DNA of 64,000 nt from Diadema setosum (taxonomy: Eukaryota; Echinodermata; Echinoidea; Diadematoida; Diadematidae), in assembly GCA_033980235.1 (NCBI GenBank), contig CM067076.1:32646383-32710382 (forward strand), given 5' to 3'. A model generated the notes under the pieces. The model did no database searches. It was not told the DNA's origin and saw only the letters and a list, made by a program, of their open reading frames with translations. Shown in pieces: positions 33,137 to 44,261 of the stretch (position 1 is the first letter of the stretch; the number at the start of each line of letters is the position of its first letter). The position numbers were made by a program, and so were the translations under genes.

Positions 33137-33458
33137 TTAGACCCCATGTTTTCTATTAACTTCCTTTCTATTCAAGATGACATAATGTACAGTACCGTAT
33201 ACGGTTTTCCAGGTTGTCCCCATGTTTTAGTATTGATGTCTAATGCTCACTGCTTTTTGCTTTAAAGCAAGCTAAGAATGGCATGCATAATGATAATGCT
33301 GTCAAAGTTGAGACAGTTCCGTATGGTATCTATGCCCTTCAGTTCTACAGCGGGTATAGTGAACTTTTATCGAGATTAAATATTTTGTATTAAGTAGTCT
33401 AAATCTACTATAGGCCCTATGATTATTTTCTCGCTATCATCATTTCTGTCCCGACAGG

Positions 33459-33543
33459 ATGATGTCAAACGTTTGTTCTTTGGAACCACAGGGAAAGATG
33501 TGGCGGAGAACTTCAGCCATTCTCCTTATTCTGCTGTCCCTCG
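33459..33543 (+). CDS. Lectin gene 2, signal-peptide exon
   Basis: Two adjacent ATGs open the frame and a third in-frame Met (residue 14, at 33498) begins 'MWRRTSAILLILLSLG', a textbook signal peptide with a basic start and leucine-rich core. The third Met may be the functional start. It ends one base into a Gly codon before gtatgt. Confidence 0.85.
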
Positions 33544-36500
33544 GTATGTGGAATCCTGATACAGTCAACCCTGCTTAAGTCGACCTCGAATTATCGACTA
33601 TTGATGAGTCGAATAATCGCCTAAGTCGGAGGTCTTTTCAAGTCCTCATCTTTCTATATTCCATTCATTTTAATCTTCCTTTAGTCGAATTTTACGGAAG
33701 TTGAAGCTATTTCTTCAGTCAAAATAGATTCGACTTAGACAAGGTCGACTGTGGTTGTCTATTGTGATAATTACGTATTTCATATCATAAATGCCTTCTT
33801 TGCCAAAACTGACGTAATGTAACAAGGCACTTAAAACAACAAAACAAACCGCAATGAAGTCATCCACCTACATAAAGCCATGCACATACACACACTATAT
33901 AGATTTGCTTGTTTCACGAGAGTTGCCACTTTGATCACTAATTTCAAGCCACTTATATTAGCAATCATGACCATCTACTTGCTTATGGCCTACAACTGGT
34001 GCACGAAAATGTACCAAACTTCATTTCGCGGAGAAGGGAATAAGCATGCCTATACGCTTTCAAAATTTAGATTTTAAAACAACGTGAAGCTTAGACCTAC
34101 ATTAGTTTTTTGCATCCGTCCGTGCGAAGCCAGGGCTACATAGCAGATAATAAATTGGCTACTTAATTAAAATGAAATTTTTCGTGTAAAGAGGACCTTT
34201 GCTGTAGACAGGATTCTAGTCAATCTAGTCAATGCATTGACGTGAACTTTTTACATATTCTTCACTCTGTATATCAAATCTCTCTCTCGCTAACCTTCTC
34301 TATCTCCCTCACTCTGTCTATTACTTTCTGTTCTTTTCAGTCCATTATAGTAATCACGATGATTACTATGATCATTCAAACTCATTTGGCCTGTCTGACA
34401 AAGATAATCACACAGTTCCATTAGCTGCGATATCAGAGGCTTTTGGGGACGCCCCAGCTGCAGCGGCAAACGAAAATTATTTTAATATTGCGAAATGTGC
34501 GAGACAAACTCTTCGTGGGTCTGATGTATTTTTTTTTTTTCACGTGAAAGTAATATATATATATATACATATACATATATATATCCGCTTTGGATGAACA
34601 ATTGCACGCAGAACTGAAATGTAAATATACCGTATTGCTTAGACTGCTTCCATAATGTATGTCTCGTGTTAATTGGAGTCTTATATGATGCATATTGTGG
34701 ACCTATGTAAACATATCTATGTAAAAGATTGATCAAGATGTGGCAAAAGTGAAATGAAATGAAAAGGTTGGTGATTTTCTAGATGCCTTGTTATAAACAA
34801 CGAATCATTTTCGATTTCTTTCTGATTTGTGCATATTCAACCAGTTTCATGTAAAATATTATTCTTTAATCTGTGGTTGAGAATCAAAGGTGCCAGTTTA
34901 ATGGCGCCAAAATGATAAAATTTCACAGGGACGTAATGCCGGGTTCAAGTTCAAGATCAAGCTCAATTTAAAAATTTTATTTCGTTTTTCCACAAAGAAA
35001 TGATATATAGACGTAATCAGGATGTTGTTGATTCGAGTTAAGCTCGAGTATGTATAATACCCGTGATCATTTTATTTCTGATCATGGCTACTGCTAGAAA
35101 AAATATGAATGATCGGTGTTTATCTATTAGGAGCAGTTTGTCAATCATATTTTTGCAGTAGAAGCAAGAATTCGTTAAGTTGGATAAATACATTGTACGT
35201 AGTACCCGTTGTTGATTAATAGATTAATTCGGTTTGGGTACTGGTTTTGTTTTTTTAACGGTTGTTTCTAAATGGGGGCTTCAAGTAATATGCCTAACAA
35301 AAGATAATTATTTTGTACACTGACATAGCAACACATCTGGCTCATTGCATAACCCATTCTTTGAAAACCCCCAGCTATCTTCTGTATTTCTTCATATCTT
35401 TCTCTTAAAGGCATAATTTACCATTTGCAGTTGAGACAAAAATCTAGCATGAGTGCTTCAAAATAGTTCTAAAATGTGAGTTAGGGATAGAAACAACCAC
35501 TGTAAAAATTTCAATCCGTATAATCGATGTGAGTTTCGTTAAATACACAAGATGTGAACAATAGTTATAATAAAAATGTTTCAAGACTAAACCGTCTACA
35601 GTTACGGTTTATTGAGAAAAACACTGATATCTCCTTATATTTTAGGCTTTATTGCGAAAATTTTATATGGTAGGATGTTTTGTGATACAACAGACCTACA
35701 CATATGCATCAAATGTGATATCTTGAGCATTTTTGAAATCACTGCTCCCAAAGGTAAACTGGACCTTTAATTCTCTGTTTGCATACTATGTACGTGGCGG
35801 GAGAAAAATACGATACTACAATCTTGAAAACACAACACGTCCTATTTCACTCCTATGACACTTGCAATATTGACTGTGTCAGCATGCATGCAGTGCCAGG
35901 GTATCTGACAGTCACAGAGATTCATGGAAGAAAATAATGGGCGTTCCTACATTTTGTCTTATATACAGGTATTACATTCTCAGTTAGTCATGGCAGCGTT
36001 GGATTTAACGAGCAGGGGAACAAAATGACATGCGCCGAGAAGTTCCAGCAGTTTCGGTTCTCGTCCCTCGCGTCACTGTCAAACAGGACTAATTGCGGAA
36101 AAAGGCGGAATATTGCCGGAGATCTTGTGCAACTCGTTCCGAAACTGGTTCCGATGAATTCCAACATGCGTTCTTGCACTAATAGGCGGTCATGGCGGTC
36201 GAGAGAAATAGTCGGCTGCAAAATTCCTGGTATGCTCCGTCAGCTGTGGTTTCATTAAATTCCCGCGCATGACTTAATTTGTCCATGCGCTTGCAAAATT
36301 GCACAACGCAGGACGTTGCTAGAAATGAAGAGAGAGGAAAATAGAGAGGAAGAATTATTACAGCTGCTATCAGTCAATCATGTCAATACTCTGGTTCACA
36401 ATTCCCTGGCAGTAGCAAATACATAATTCCATAGTTTTTCGAAGTCGTCGGTCCCGCTGTTAACAAGCATCCATACAAATATCTTTCTTTCATAGGAGCT

Positions 36501-39500
36501 GTAATCATGCTGAAGAAAATGTCACACATTTTTTTTTTTCAATGAACCACTTTAAACGAACATCGTTAGTTTCTCTCTTCTTGAGAGAGAGAGTCCCGTA
36601 CCATTTCTGCGAGGGGGACATGCAATCTTTTAAAATACTCTGTGATCATTTATCATGTTTGTATTCCACGTTTAGATTGTTTAAGCGACCCGTGTGAAAA
36701 CGGAGCGAGATGCGAAGAGGTACTACGTGGCTTCCGGTGCCATTGCATGCCGGGATTTGGGGGCACCAACTGCGAATCACGTGAGCTTACAATCTCTTTT
36801 TTAACGCTGTCCTCTAACTTGATACATTGTATTCGCAATCTACCTTTTTATCATCAGACACAAAAAGATCTGTCACTTTCGTTTCCGTATGTCTCCTCAT
36901 ATTATACCCTCTTTCACGCCGTTGCTGCTAAATGTTAAAGGCACATCACATGGACCCGGTGGTTTAGTCGAATGCAATCGATTCCTCTTTAGCGCTTAGG
37001 CTGTGACTCATTTCCCCAAGTCCGAAGAAGTCCGATCCACTGTGGTCAACAACGCCCTCTCCCCCACCGGGTCTATGCGCCTTTAAATGTAACCATGAAC
37101 AATGAGGGTAGCCAGTGTAATTCCTATATCTGTGTTGTTGCATATTCATCTCTCATAATTCCGTAACTGCGTTTGACATTCATTTACTTACAGGGCACAC
37201 TGACCACAAGTTCTTGCCTTTTGAAATGTGCTCACATCGGCCCAGGACGTTCAACATTATTTATCATTGTAATTTGTACTTTTGCATATTGTTAGATGGA
37301 AAAAAGAATCAATACACTTGAACTTGAACTTGATTGCTTCATTGTTAATGAAATAGATATCCGTGATATACATGTATATATTTTGCATGTTTTTTTAAGT
37401 TTCAATGTAATTCGTAGTGCCTTTACCATGTATAATGCATTTTGGATGATGCAGTTTTACTGTATCATTCATTAGCTGATATCCTCTGGTGGTTAGCGAG
37501 CGTTAGATCGTCGACGCGAGCGCAGCTTGAGACGTCGCAGCCTTCCGGGTTCGTCAATGGAAACAGCTGTCTCGCCACCTGTGCAGAACACCATTTTCGG
37601 CCTAATTAGCGTTGTCTCAGCGTTTGCGTCGCAGATTTAAAGTTCGCTATTATCACTATAATACCGTGCCATCAGGTCCACAGATCACGTGCAATCGTGG
37701 TGCATACAAAATATTACGTTCCAAATTGAGAGAAAAGAATATTTAGTGTATACCGAATGTCGTGATCAGCTTCGTCCGAGGTGTGTAACACATTAGTCAC
37801 AAACATTTATCTTCATACTCATTACAGCCGCGATTGAGACAACGAAGGAGACTTCGACAGACATGCCTTCAACCACGTCGCAGTCGTCTGAGCGCGTACC
37901 TCCTCGTCGGGAAACCACCACCGATGTCACGTCATCCGTGTCGACGTACACTGCGCCCAGCTTCGGAGAATATTCTTCACCGAAGTCGATGACGACGGCT
38001 GTACCCGCACTCAAACGTACATATTATCCGCATTTACGAAAAATATAAAATCTCGAGATTATTTTGATTTTGGTCCATCGTTTACACAGTTACGGGAGGG
38101 GGTGAAAATAATCGGGATAATTCATAATGAAGCGCAAGATTTCTTGGAGATTGAATCGCGATGCTGATCGTGATAATTGGTGGGATTATTTTGACCACGC
38201 GGGCAAAAATCTCGAGATTTCGATAGCAGCGCAAAATAATCTCGAAATTTGTATTCCTCCAATTCGCGTTCGTGTGAATCCCACTATTGGGTAATTAAGG
38301 CTGTAGTGCTTTATTCTCTCTCTTTTTTTTCTTTTTCTCCTTCTTTTCGTTTAAGTGTTTCCCTCCGTTTTTAGGTCATCCCTTTCCGCAAACAAAAGTA
38401 AAGATAACGTCCCAATCCCCGGCGAAGACCAGAAAAAAGGTCGAAAGCTCGGCATAATTAAGTAATAAGTGAAAAAAAAAATGCAACATTCACTAGCTCT
38501 TCCCTCGTCACGACTATGGAGCAATTATTTATAAGATTTGGATGGACAAAGGAATTCCACAGGTGCATTTGTGCCTTATATGTTCGATGCTTGAAGCCGC
38601 CATCTCTCTGAACAATCTGAAGATTCATTTTTAACGCTAACATAATATCGGGTATATGCTGCTCGTTTATATATCAAATGCAATGAAATTTCACCTATTG
38701 ATAAAGCATATAAAACGAAAGTCAATTCCGTTCGAAAATACTTATGTGCAAGTGTAAAATCTGAGCTGTATTTTGTGAAAGTGTTTGAAATTTTACCCTC
38801 ATGGAAAGCCGGTTTTATCACTTTTCTCCTTATTTCCGACAAATGAAACTACTCATCTTCAAGTATAGGTCCTAGTTCTTTATAAATTAATATGTCAGAT
38901 TAGCGTACAGACACGTACAGTCGAGAAATTTTGATATCTTAGCAATATCTTAGCAATATCTGAGCAATTTCTATTCGCGCACCCCCGTGCCTTTACCATT
39001 GTCTACCGCCCATCGTTTGTAAGTAGGGATAGCGAAAAGTAATTACCATCACAAAGACATATCTTCCTTGGAAAGTGGATAGTGATTATGCAATGAGACA
39101 CGAGTCAATTGTCTTCGCATCTGAGTGGCAGATCCAGTTTGACACATACTTCAAAAATTTTTTTGAGTGGCGGCTTCGAGCATGGGACTGTTGTGACTCC
39201 ATTTCTCGAACCTCCTTGACTGAAATGAGGCCGAGTTGTTTGCAAACAGTAATAGTACCAAATAAAGAAAAAACAAACAAAATCTGCAAAATCTACCATC
39301 ACAATCTACATAAAACAGAACTATTCATTTATGATATGCATAAACGAGATCCGATGAATTGAAGCAATACATATTTGAAGGCTATAAATTCCACAGGTAT
39401 TGTATAAAGGATAGTTGTCTATATCTGCAAACGTCATGGAACACATTATATGCAGAGTAAAATACAATGGCTATCTAACCATTTTATCACCGTATCATCG

Positions 39501-41951
39501 TGTGGGGGCGCTGTGGTATAATGGATTAGACTCCCGACTCCCGATCGGAGGACCCGAGTTCGAATCCCGCCCAGTGCTTACGTCCTTGGACAAGATGTTT
39601 TTACCCACTATGTCCCTCTCGACCCAGGTGTATAAATGGGTACCTGGCAATGCTAGGGTAATAATAATAGCAGGGCCCTCTGGTATCGAGCAGTGGCAAC
39701 ACTGAAGAGGCTGCCCTGGGTAAATAAGACCTTATTATTATTATTATCCCTGTAAATGTATAAAATGCACTACAACAAAGCTAATTACTTTAGAGTATCG
39801 TTCGCTTAAACATTACTGTACTTGTCATTCTTTTTCACGGCCATTTTTTTTTTTGGGGGGGGGGCCTTTGTAGACGGGTATGTTTCAGATTTTCATACTG
39901 TCTTAGACAAGCAAACGCAAGAACACACACAAACAAGCACAAATGTATATGTATATAAACGTTACACTGAGTATATCCCATCCAAACACACGTATAAAAT
40001 AAACGTATAATACATAAAACAAACATACATAAAGATACATTACAATAAGTTATTATGTAAGATGTAAGATATAGGACACATCGGTCTGTCTTTCTAATAC
40101 CCCCGTTCCACAGAGATTTTTTATTTCTCATCGTTCACTCGTCGGAAGCAAAGTTTTTTGCTTCCAGCCTCCCGCAGTCTGATGAATATGAATCCGACTT
40201 GTGTTGGTGTTGGTCGACTATTCAGGTGAGTGTCCAACATGTCGCGCGTGATCCTCACCGGACGATCTTGCCTCATCGGATCACACCCAGCGATAGTCGA
40301 CCAACACAAGTCGGATTCATCAGACTGCCATCCGATGCATTTCGGTGGATGGACGGAAGCAACAAACTTTGCTTCCGACGAGTGACCGATGAATAAAAAA
40401 ATATATATATCTATAAAATAGGGGCATTATAATATGCACTAATTGTATTCACATGGTAACATGCCCTCTTTCGTTTTGTAGCATCTTGCCCGCCATCATG
40501 GACAAAGTTCAGCAACAACTGCTACATAATTTCGAATAAAGGAAAGCAAATGTCATGGTGGGGTCACCGGAACAAGTGTCAAGAGGAGGGCGCCGCCATG
40601 GTTGAGGTAACTTCGCAGGAAGAAAACGAATTCATCGGGACCGACCTCGTAGACCGCCAGCGCTATCCTAATATTGATAATATCTACCTTGGATGTCGCG
40701 GAAGGGGAGCGGACGGTGACTGGACGTGCACGGAAACCGGCGCCACGTGGGATGCTGACTTAGAATTCACGGGTTACTGGAGTAAGTCCCCTAGTCGTCT
40801 TTCCTCCTTCTACTCCTCCTCCTCCTTCTCCTCCTCCTCCTTCTTTTTCTCCTCCTCCTGCTCCTCATTCTCCTCCCTGTGCTCCTCCTCCTGCTCTTCC
40901 TCCTCTTCCTTCTCCTCCTCCTCCTCCTTGCTTCTCCTGCCATCTACATTCCTTCTATTCAGGGTGCTTTATCCTTTTCTCACTAATTTTCTCTTTTTAT
41001 AATGCTTCTTCGTTATACGAAATCAGTATAATTAATCATTTTTTAGAGAAAATAAAAGAAGAAATGAATGTCATTAACCTATCTGTATGCATGATGTATG
41101 TCTGAAGGGTCTTGCTCTTTATCATAGAAGTATTCAACCGAAGGAACCTCCTGGTGTAATGAAGAGTAGCTTTCAGTTATTCTGTCATATTACGGTTTCA
41201 TTCGTTATGGACTTAGCATTACTTGGTGCGTCCGTTATTCATTCATTTATTCAATGTAAGTGTAGTCCTGCCGATGCCAGCGATGCAGAATATTTCCTAT
41301 GAAAATGTCAACGCACCATCCATTTTCCCGGACCAAGCTTATAAGGCCTACTTCTATAGAATTGCCCTTATTGATTTGGTAGAGTCAAGTAATTGAATAC
41401 CTGAATATAAGAATGACCCAAGTCCAAATTTGGCTATCGCATTTGGAAACCATTTTACGAGGTCATGCAAATACAGATAATCATTTAAGTGACTGTTTTA
41501 TATTCAAATTTGTATGAATAACATCCCAATAACTGAAATCACTAAAATCAGTAGGAAATTATTTATTCATTTCTATTTTTCCCAAATTTTCTCTGATGGA
41601 CTTGGGTCGTTCTTATATTTAGGTACTCATTGTTTGATTACATGTAGATCACTGCCGCATGCACACTGCATGACCAATTTCGTTGCCCGCAGAGATAGTG
41701 ATGTTTATGAACGCTTTACATGCAGAGTACTATCATTATTTGCAGATTGGTATAAAGGCTCAGAAGGGGTTGCGCCGAAGCATGTTCTCTCCAACGCGTC
41801 CTCATCCCGAGTATGCGTTACGCTAGTCCGACCCCCGTTGCTGCAGAACCATTGGATTGATGTCGCGTGCGACTTTGCTTTCTTGTCAGTGTGCAAGAAA
41901 CCACCTGCCCTGCTTGCCCTGCCACAATCTACATTAAGTCCACACATATAA
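33459..41951 (+). CDS. Lectin gene 2: signal peptide, four-Cys domain, EGF-like, Ser/Thr linker, C-type lectin domain
   Basis: Six coding exons: 33459-33543, 35969-36229, 36676-36780, 37828-38016, 40482-40781 and 41746-41951. They sum to 1146 nt, 381 aa plus stop, with all junctions phase 1. Approximate residues: signal peptide 1-37, four-cysteine domain 50-115, EGF-like 116-150, Ser/Thr/Pro linker 151-213, C-type lectin domain 214-370. It is a tandem paralog of the gene at 14.7-24.2 kb, in the same orientation and with identical domain order. The lectin domain keeps all eight cysteines, but the sugar-binding loop lacks EPN or QPD and has W-I-D for W-N-D, so calcium-dependent sugar binding is doubtful. 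A secreted recognition protein is inferred. No membrane segment follows the lectin domain. Confidence 0.88.
33562..33751. mobile_element. Small mariner/pogo-like MITE in lectin gene 2 intron 2
   Basis: The left end is CAGTCAACCCTGCTTAAGTC and the right end, as complement, CAGTCGACCTTGTCTAAGTC. The length is about 190 bp. It begins only 19 bases after the signal-peptide exon. Ends beginning CAGT(C/T) are typical of pogo/Tigger-type MITEs. Confidence 0.7.
33752..35408. other. Intron of lectin gene 2, no gene recognised
   Basis: AT-rich, with a T-run and (TA)n tract near 34529-34582. Confidence 0.5.
35409..35766. mobile_element. TTAA-flanked MITE, 358 bp
   Basis: TTAA lies at 35405-35408 and 35767-35770. 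The left end AGGCATAATTTACCATTTGC and the right end, as complement AGGTCCAGTTTACCTTTGGG, match imperfectly. It lies 200 bases before the four-Cys exon of lectin gene 2. Confidence 0.65.
35969..36229 (+). CDS. Lectin gene 2, exon encoding the unrecognised four-Cys domain
   Basis: The exon encodes 87 residues. Four cysteines ('MTC', 'TNC', 'RSC', 'VGC') are spaced 20, 26 and 13, basic residues are frequent, and 'VQLVPKL' lies between the second and third. It contains an N-glycosylation site (NRT). The matching exon of gene 1 has spacings 14, 26 and 10. I do not recognise this as a named domain. Acceptor 'atatacag', donor gtatgc, phase 1 on both sides. Confidence 0.88.
36676..36780 (+). CDS. Lectin gene 2, EGF-like domain exon
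   Basis: Single EGF-like module with cysteine spacing 4-5-8-1-8, identical to gene 1, including 'DPCENGARC' and 'PGFGGTNC'. It lacks the extra acidic residues of a clear calcium-binding EGF. Symmetrical phase-1 exon with donor gtgagc. Confidence 0.93.
36781..37827. other. Intron of lectin gene 2 carrying the shared 153-bp element
   Basis: 1047 bases, against 1147 for the matching intron of gene 1. Apart from the inverted-repeat element at 37495-37648, nothing is recognised. Confidence 0.6.
37495..37648. mobile_element. ~154-bp inverted-repeat element, copy in lectin gene 2
   Basis: The ends are 'agcgagcgttagatcgtcga' and, complementing the right end, 'agcgaactttaaatctgcga'. It shares 'tggaaacagctgtct' and 'tgtgcagaacacc' with the copy at 19735-19887. 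Confidence 0.75.
37828..38016 (+). CDS. Lectin gene 2, Ser/Thr-rich linker exon
   Basis: The exon encodes 63 residues rich in Ser, Thr, Pro and Glu ('ETTKETSTDMPSTTSQSS'). It has no cysteine. It matches the gene 1 linker by position and composition but hardly at all by sequence, as expected for a mucin-like stalk. The donor 'gtacat' is weak. Confidence 0.82.
38017..39504. other. Intron of lectin gene 2, no gene recognised
   Basis: At 38050-38250 the motifs 'atctcgagatt' and 'aatctcgaaattt' recur in both orientations, perhaps a decayed inverted-repeat element; ends could not be defined. Confidence 0.45.
39505..39750 (+). mobile_element. tRNA-derived SINE
   Basis: The 5' part resembles a tRNA with RNA polymerase III boxes: an A-box-like 'tggtataatggatt' and a B-box 'gagttcgaatccc'. 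It is followed by a tRNA-unrelated body including 'aggtgtataaatgggtacct', and a 3' tail of (ATT)n at 39733-39747. It is inserted in the intron between the linker and lectin exons of lectin gene 2. Confidence 0.85.
40095..40430. mobile_element. Long-TIR MITE just upstream of the gene 2 lectin exon
   Basis: The left arm contains 'cactcgtcggaagcaaagtt' and 'gaatccgacttgtgttggt'. The right arm has both in complement. The length is about 336 bp with a central 'gcgcgtgatcctcaccgga' region. The right end is only 51 bases before the exon at 40482. Confidence 0.75.
40482..40781 (+). CDS. Lectin gene 2, first half of the C-type lectin domain
   Basis: The exon encodes 100 residues with five cysteines in the same order as gene 1. 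'PPSWTKFSNNCYIIS' opens the long-form fold, 'MVEVTSQEENEFI' is the typical helix-2 region, and 'YLGCRGRG' and 'DWTC' carry the extra pair. It ends 'GYW' plus one base at gtaagt. It is followed by a long CTCCTC pyrimidine tract (40800-40930). Confidence 0.93.
40782..41745. other. Intron within the lectin domain of gene 2
   Basis: Starts with the CT-rich tract; otherwise nothing recognised. Confidence 0.5.
41746..41951 (+). CDS. Lectin gene 2, last exon: C-terminal half of the lectin domain
   Basis: The exon carries 'RVCV', 'HWIDVAC' and 'LSVCK', the last three cysteines. Where gene 1 has QPD this protein has no EPN/QPD match. The tail after the last cysteine is 20 residues, without a membrane segment. 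Acceptor 'tatttgcag', stop TAA. Confidence 0.9.
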
Positions 41952-41956
41952 AAGTC

Positions 41957-41962
41957 AATAAA
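41957..41962 (+). promoter_or_regulatory. Possible polyadenylation signal of lectin gene 2
   Basis: AATAAA five bases after the stop codon. If used it would leave a very short 3' untranslated region. Confidence 0.4.
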
Positions 41963-43938
41963 GGACTAAAGAAAACATACGGGTGTTTGCCCGGTGTGTT
42001 TGGCGAGCGACGATTTGTGATTGGAAACCACATGGGCTAGACATAACACAGGAACCTCGTCAATATAGTGAAGCTTTACTTAATGTTGAAATTTAGTGTG
42101 AGCTTTTTCTCAGCCAAGTTTCTCAGTCACGAGTATTGACGAGCTTGTTACGAGTGTCAACTCTCGAGATATTCGCGAACACTTGGCATTGTACGAGTGT
42201 TTCTTGCGTCCTCTACGAGTACGTCTTTTGTATATAGAAGTACAATTGCACAGAATTTGAGCATTACCGAGTGTGATACGATTATGAAAGAGTGAGATAC
42301 GAGTTAGGCAGAGTGTAATGTGAGCGATGGGAAATACAATTAAAGACACCCAGTCGCGAGGATACATGGACATATTTCAGCCGCGGGCGGCAGCACGTAA
42401 ACTCGCTTCCGAAGTTGCTACGAAGCGAAATGTGTGTGTGCGCAAGACATCCCTAAAGCAATGTATCGCGCTATAGTATCTCGTTTGCTCGCTTGATTGA
42501 TCTGAGCGCGGGGAGTACGTTTTGTGTAATGTGAATTGAATGTATGGTATACTGTATGTACTGTGTGATGCAATGTTCGCATGAGCGCATAGTAGCTAGC
42601 TGCCTATACTTCGTACGACTACAGTGTACGCCTTCTCTTTATCGCACCGTCGATCGTCGTCACTCGTTAACTACACTGTAATCGTCAGATCAGATTATAC
42701 ATGTAGGTAGGGTGGCCATCATGGACGATGACACATCGTCATGGGTAGCGGATATTACCGCCGAGTTGTCCATTCTGAACGCGGACGATTGGGTCGGAGA
42801 CCCTGTGTCTTGTATGGTAGCCCTACTACATATCGACCACCCTTATTGAAACCGACCGCGTATAATTCGCACACTGAACACTTAGTACGCACTTCTCTGC
42901 GCGCAAAGCACATAAAAATGGATTGGCTTTGAATGTAGATGAGGATGGTGTGGGAAAACGCGATAATTCATTGTTCATTAATGGTTTTAATCAAGGACAA
43001 AATTTCGAATGAATATTTTCACCGAATCGTAATGACAGCACAATGTAATGTCTATGGAAGTTTCTAAAAGTCTTCTAAAAAGCTTCGTACAACACGGTGT
43101 TCAATACAACTCGGTTTGCGTGCATTGTCAATGCAAAAACATTTTACCGCGGGGAGCTGAAACGAGGCCACGCAAGTTCGTCGGCGATATTTTTGCACTG
43201 AAACTTCGAATCGAAAACGAAACAACGGCATTTGATAGAGCTGGATTTTCTCAATCACGTAGGTCAAGTTTTTTTACGTGAATTTCAGCGTTAAATATTC
43301 TTATCAAGCAGATAAACATTAGGCGGTCGATTAGTACATAGTAGGTCCAACCATACTTGCCCTGGCGTGTGTAAATTCAGGACGGGGAAGCGACTGTGCC
43401 CGTGCAGGGCCAACGGCCACAGTTGCACTGCACAGTGTACCTGTGGCCGTGGTAGAAGGGGCCGTGCACCAACCGACATACCTTCAAGTCGAAGTAGGGC
43501 CTAAACTAACTATACACAGCCCAGTCGCCGCATTTCGCGTAGCGTATTAACAGCGTCTGGTCGGGCTAGGCCTAAACTAGAATCTATTATTGTTAGATCT
43601 ATCATCTTTGAACCTATAGTTCCCCTGTTTAAACGTTAGAGTTCTACAAGATCTATTGGGTTAGACTACATGTATGATGGAGCTTGCGGGAATTTGCATA
43701 ACATGATTGATATGAAAAACTTCTCATTTAATGGGACTAATGACATTAAACTGACCCAGCAAATGTCATTTCAATTACGGCATTATCATAATTTGACATA
43801 AATGAGAACTTAGAGAAGTTTTTCGCGGAATTATACATAGAAAAATAGGCCTACTTGTCGATCAAACGCAAATGCCCTAAAGTATCAGAAAAAGTCATTC
43901 CACTTCAATCATTGATTCATGTGTAGACTTCTACTTAC
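41963..43938. other. Intergenic segment with above-average CpG, function unclear
   Basis: 'acgagt' recurs eight or so times at 42128-42305. At 42721 an ATG in good context (gccatcATGG) opens a 42-codon acidic frame starting 'MDDDTSSWVADITAELS', with a possible donor after 42816. A small cysteine-rich frame (43350-43503, 'CPCRANGHSCTAQCTCG') lies on the + strand. None can be tied into a gene by eye. Confidence 0.35.
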
Positions 43939-44261
43939 ACATCATCTGGATCTGGATTCCTTGAAGTTGTTGACTTGGCCAGCTGGGGTTGCTTGATTGG
44001 CGTAAGCCGTGGCAACACAATTCTACCGTGCATGTCGTAACACGAATTTGCACATTCTAAATAAAAATTCCTGCAAAACTGTTCATGCAACTCCAGCAAG
44101 TGGAAAGCAAATTTTTCATCGGCACGCTGACGCTGAAGCCTCCCCCTCTGGTCTCTTACTTGTCCTCCAGCTAAGAACACGTCTCTCTGCGTTCTCCACT
44201 CGTCGATAGCGTCAAACAAGTAGATACGTTGCCTCGAGTTGGACGGCTGTTTGATCTCCAT
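43939..44261 (-). CDS. Possible first coding exon of an unrecognised gene
   Basis: Starts at an ATG in strong context (cacaATGG) and runs 107 codons before a consensus gtaagt donor. The protein is charged and probably helical ('DEKFAFHLLELHEQF', 'NFYLECANSCYDMHGR') and has no recognised domain. A 19-base stretch ending at a gtatgt donor near 43490 would splice on in frame (giving 'VPYFDLK'), but such a micro-exon is speculative. No later exon was identified before lectin gene 2. Could be a real gene, a fragment or a chance frame. Confidence 0.35.

Noticed and set aside
40797..41002. Serine-rich extension of the lectin gene 2 exon past 40781.
   Set aside because: It is read-through of a CTCCTC tract after a consensus gtaagt donor; the paralog splices at the same point.
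43350..43503. Cysteine-rich + strand frame resembling short zinc-binding tails ('CPCRANGHSCTAQCTCG').
   Set aside because: Too short, no clear neighbouring exon in frame, and a minus-strand splice reading overlaps it. Could be a fragment but cannot be supported.
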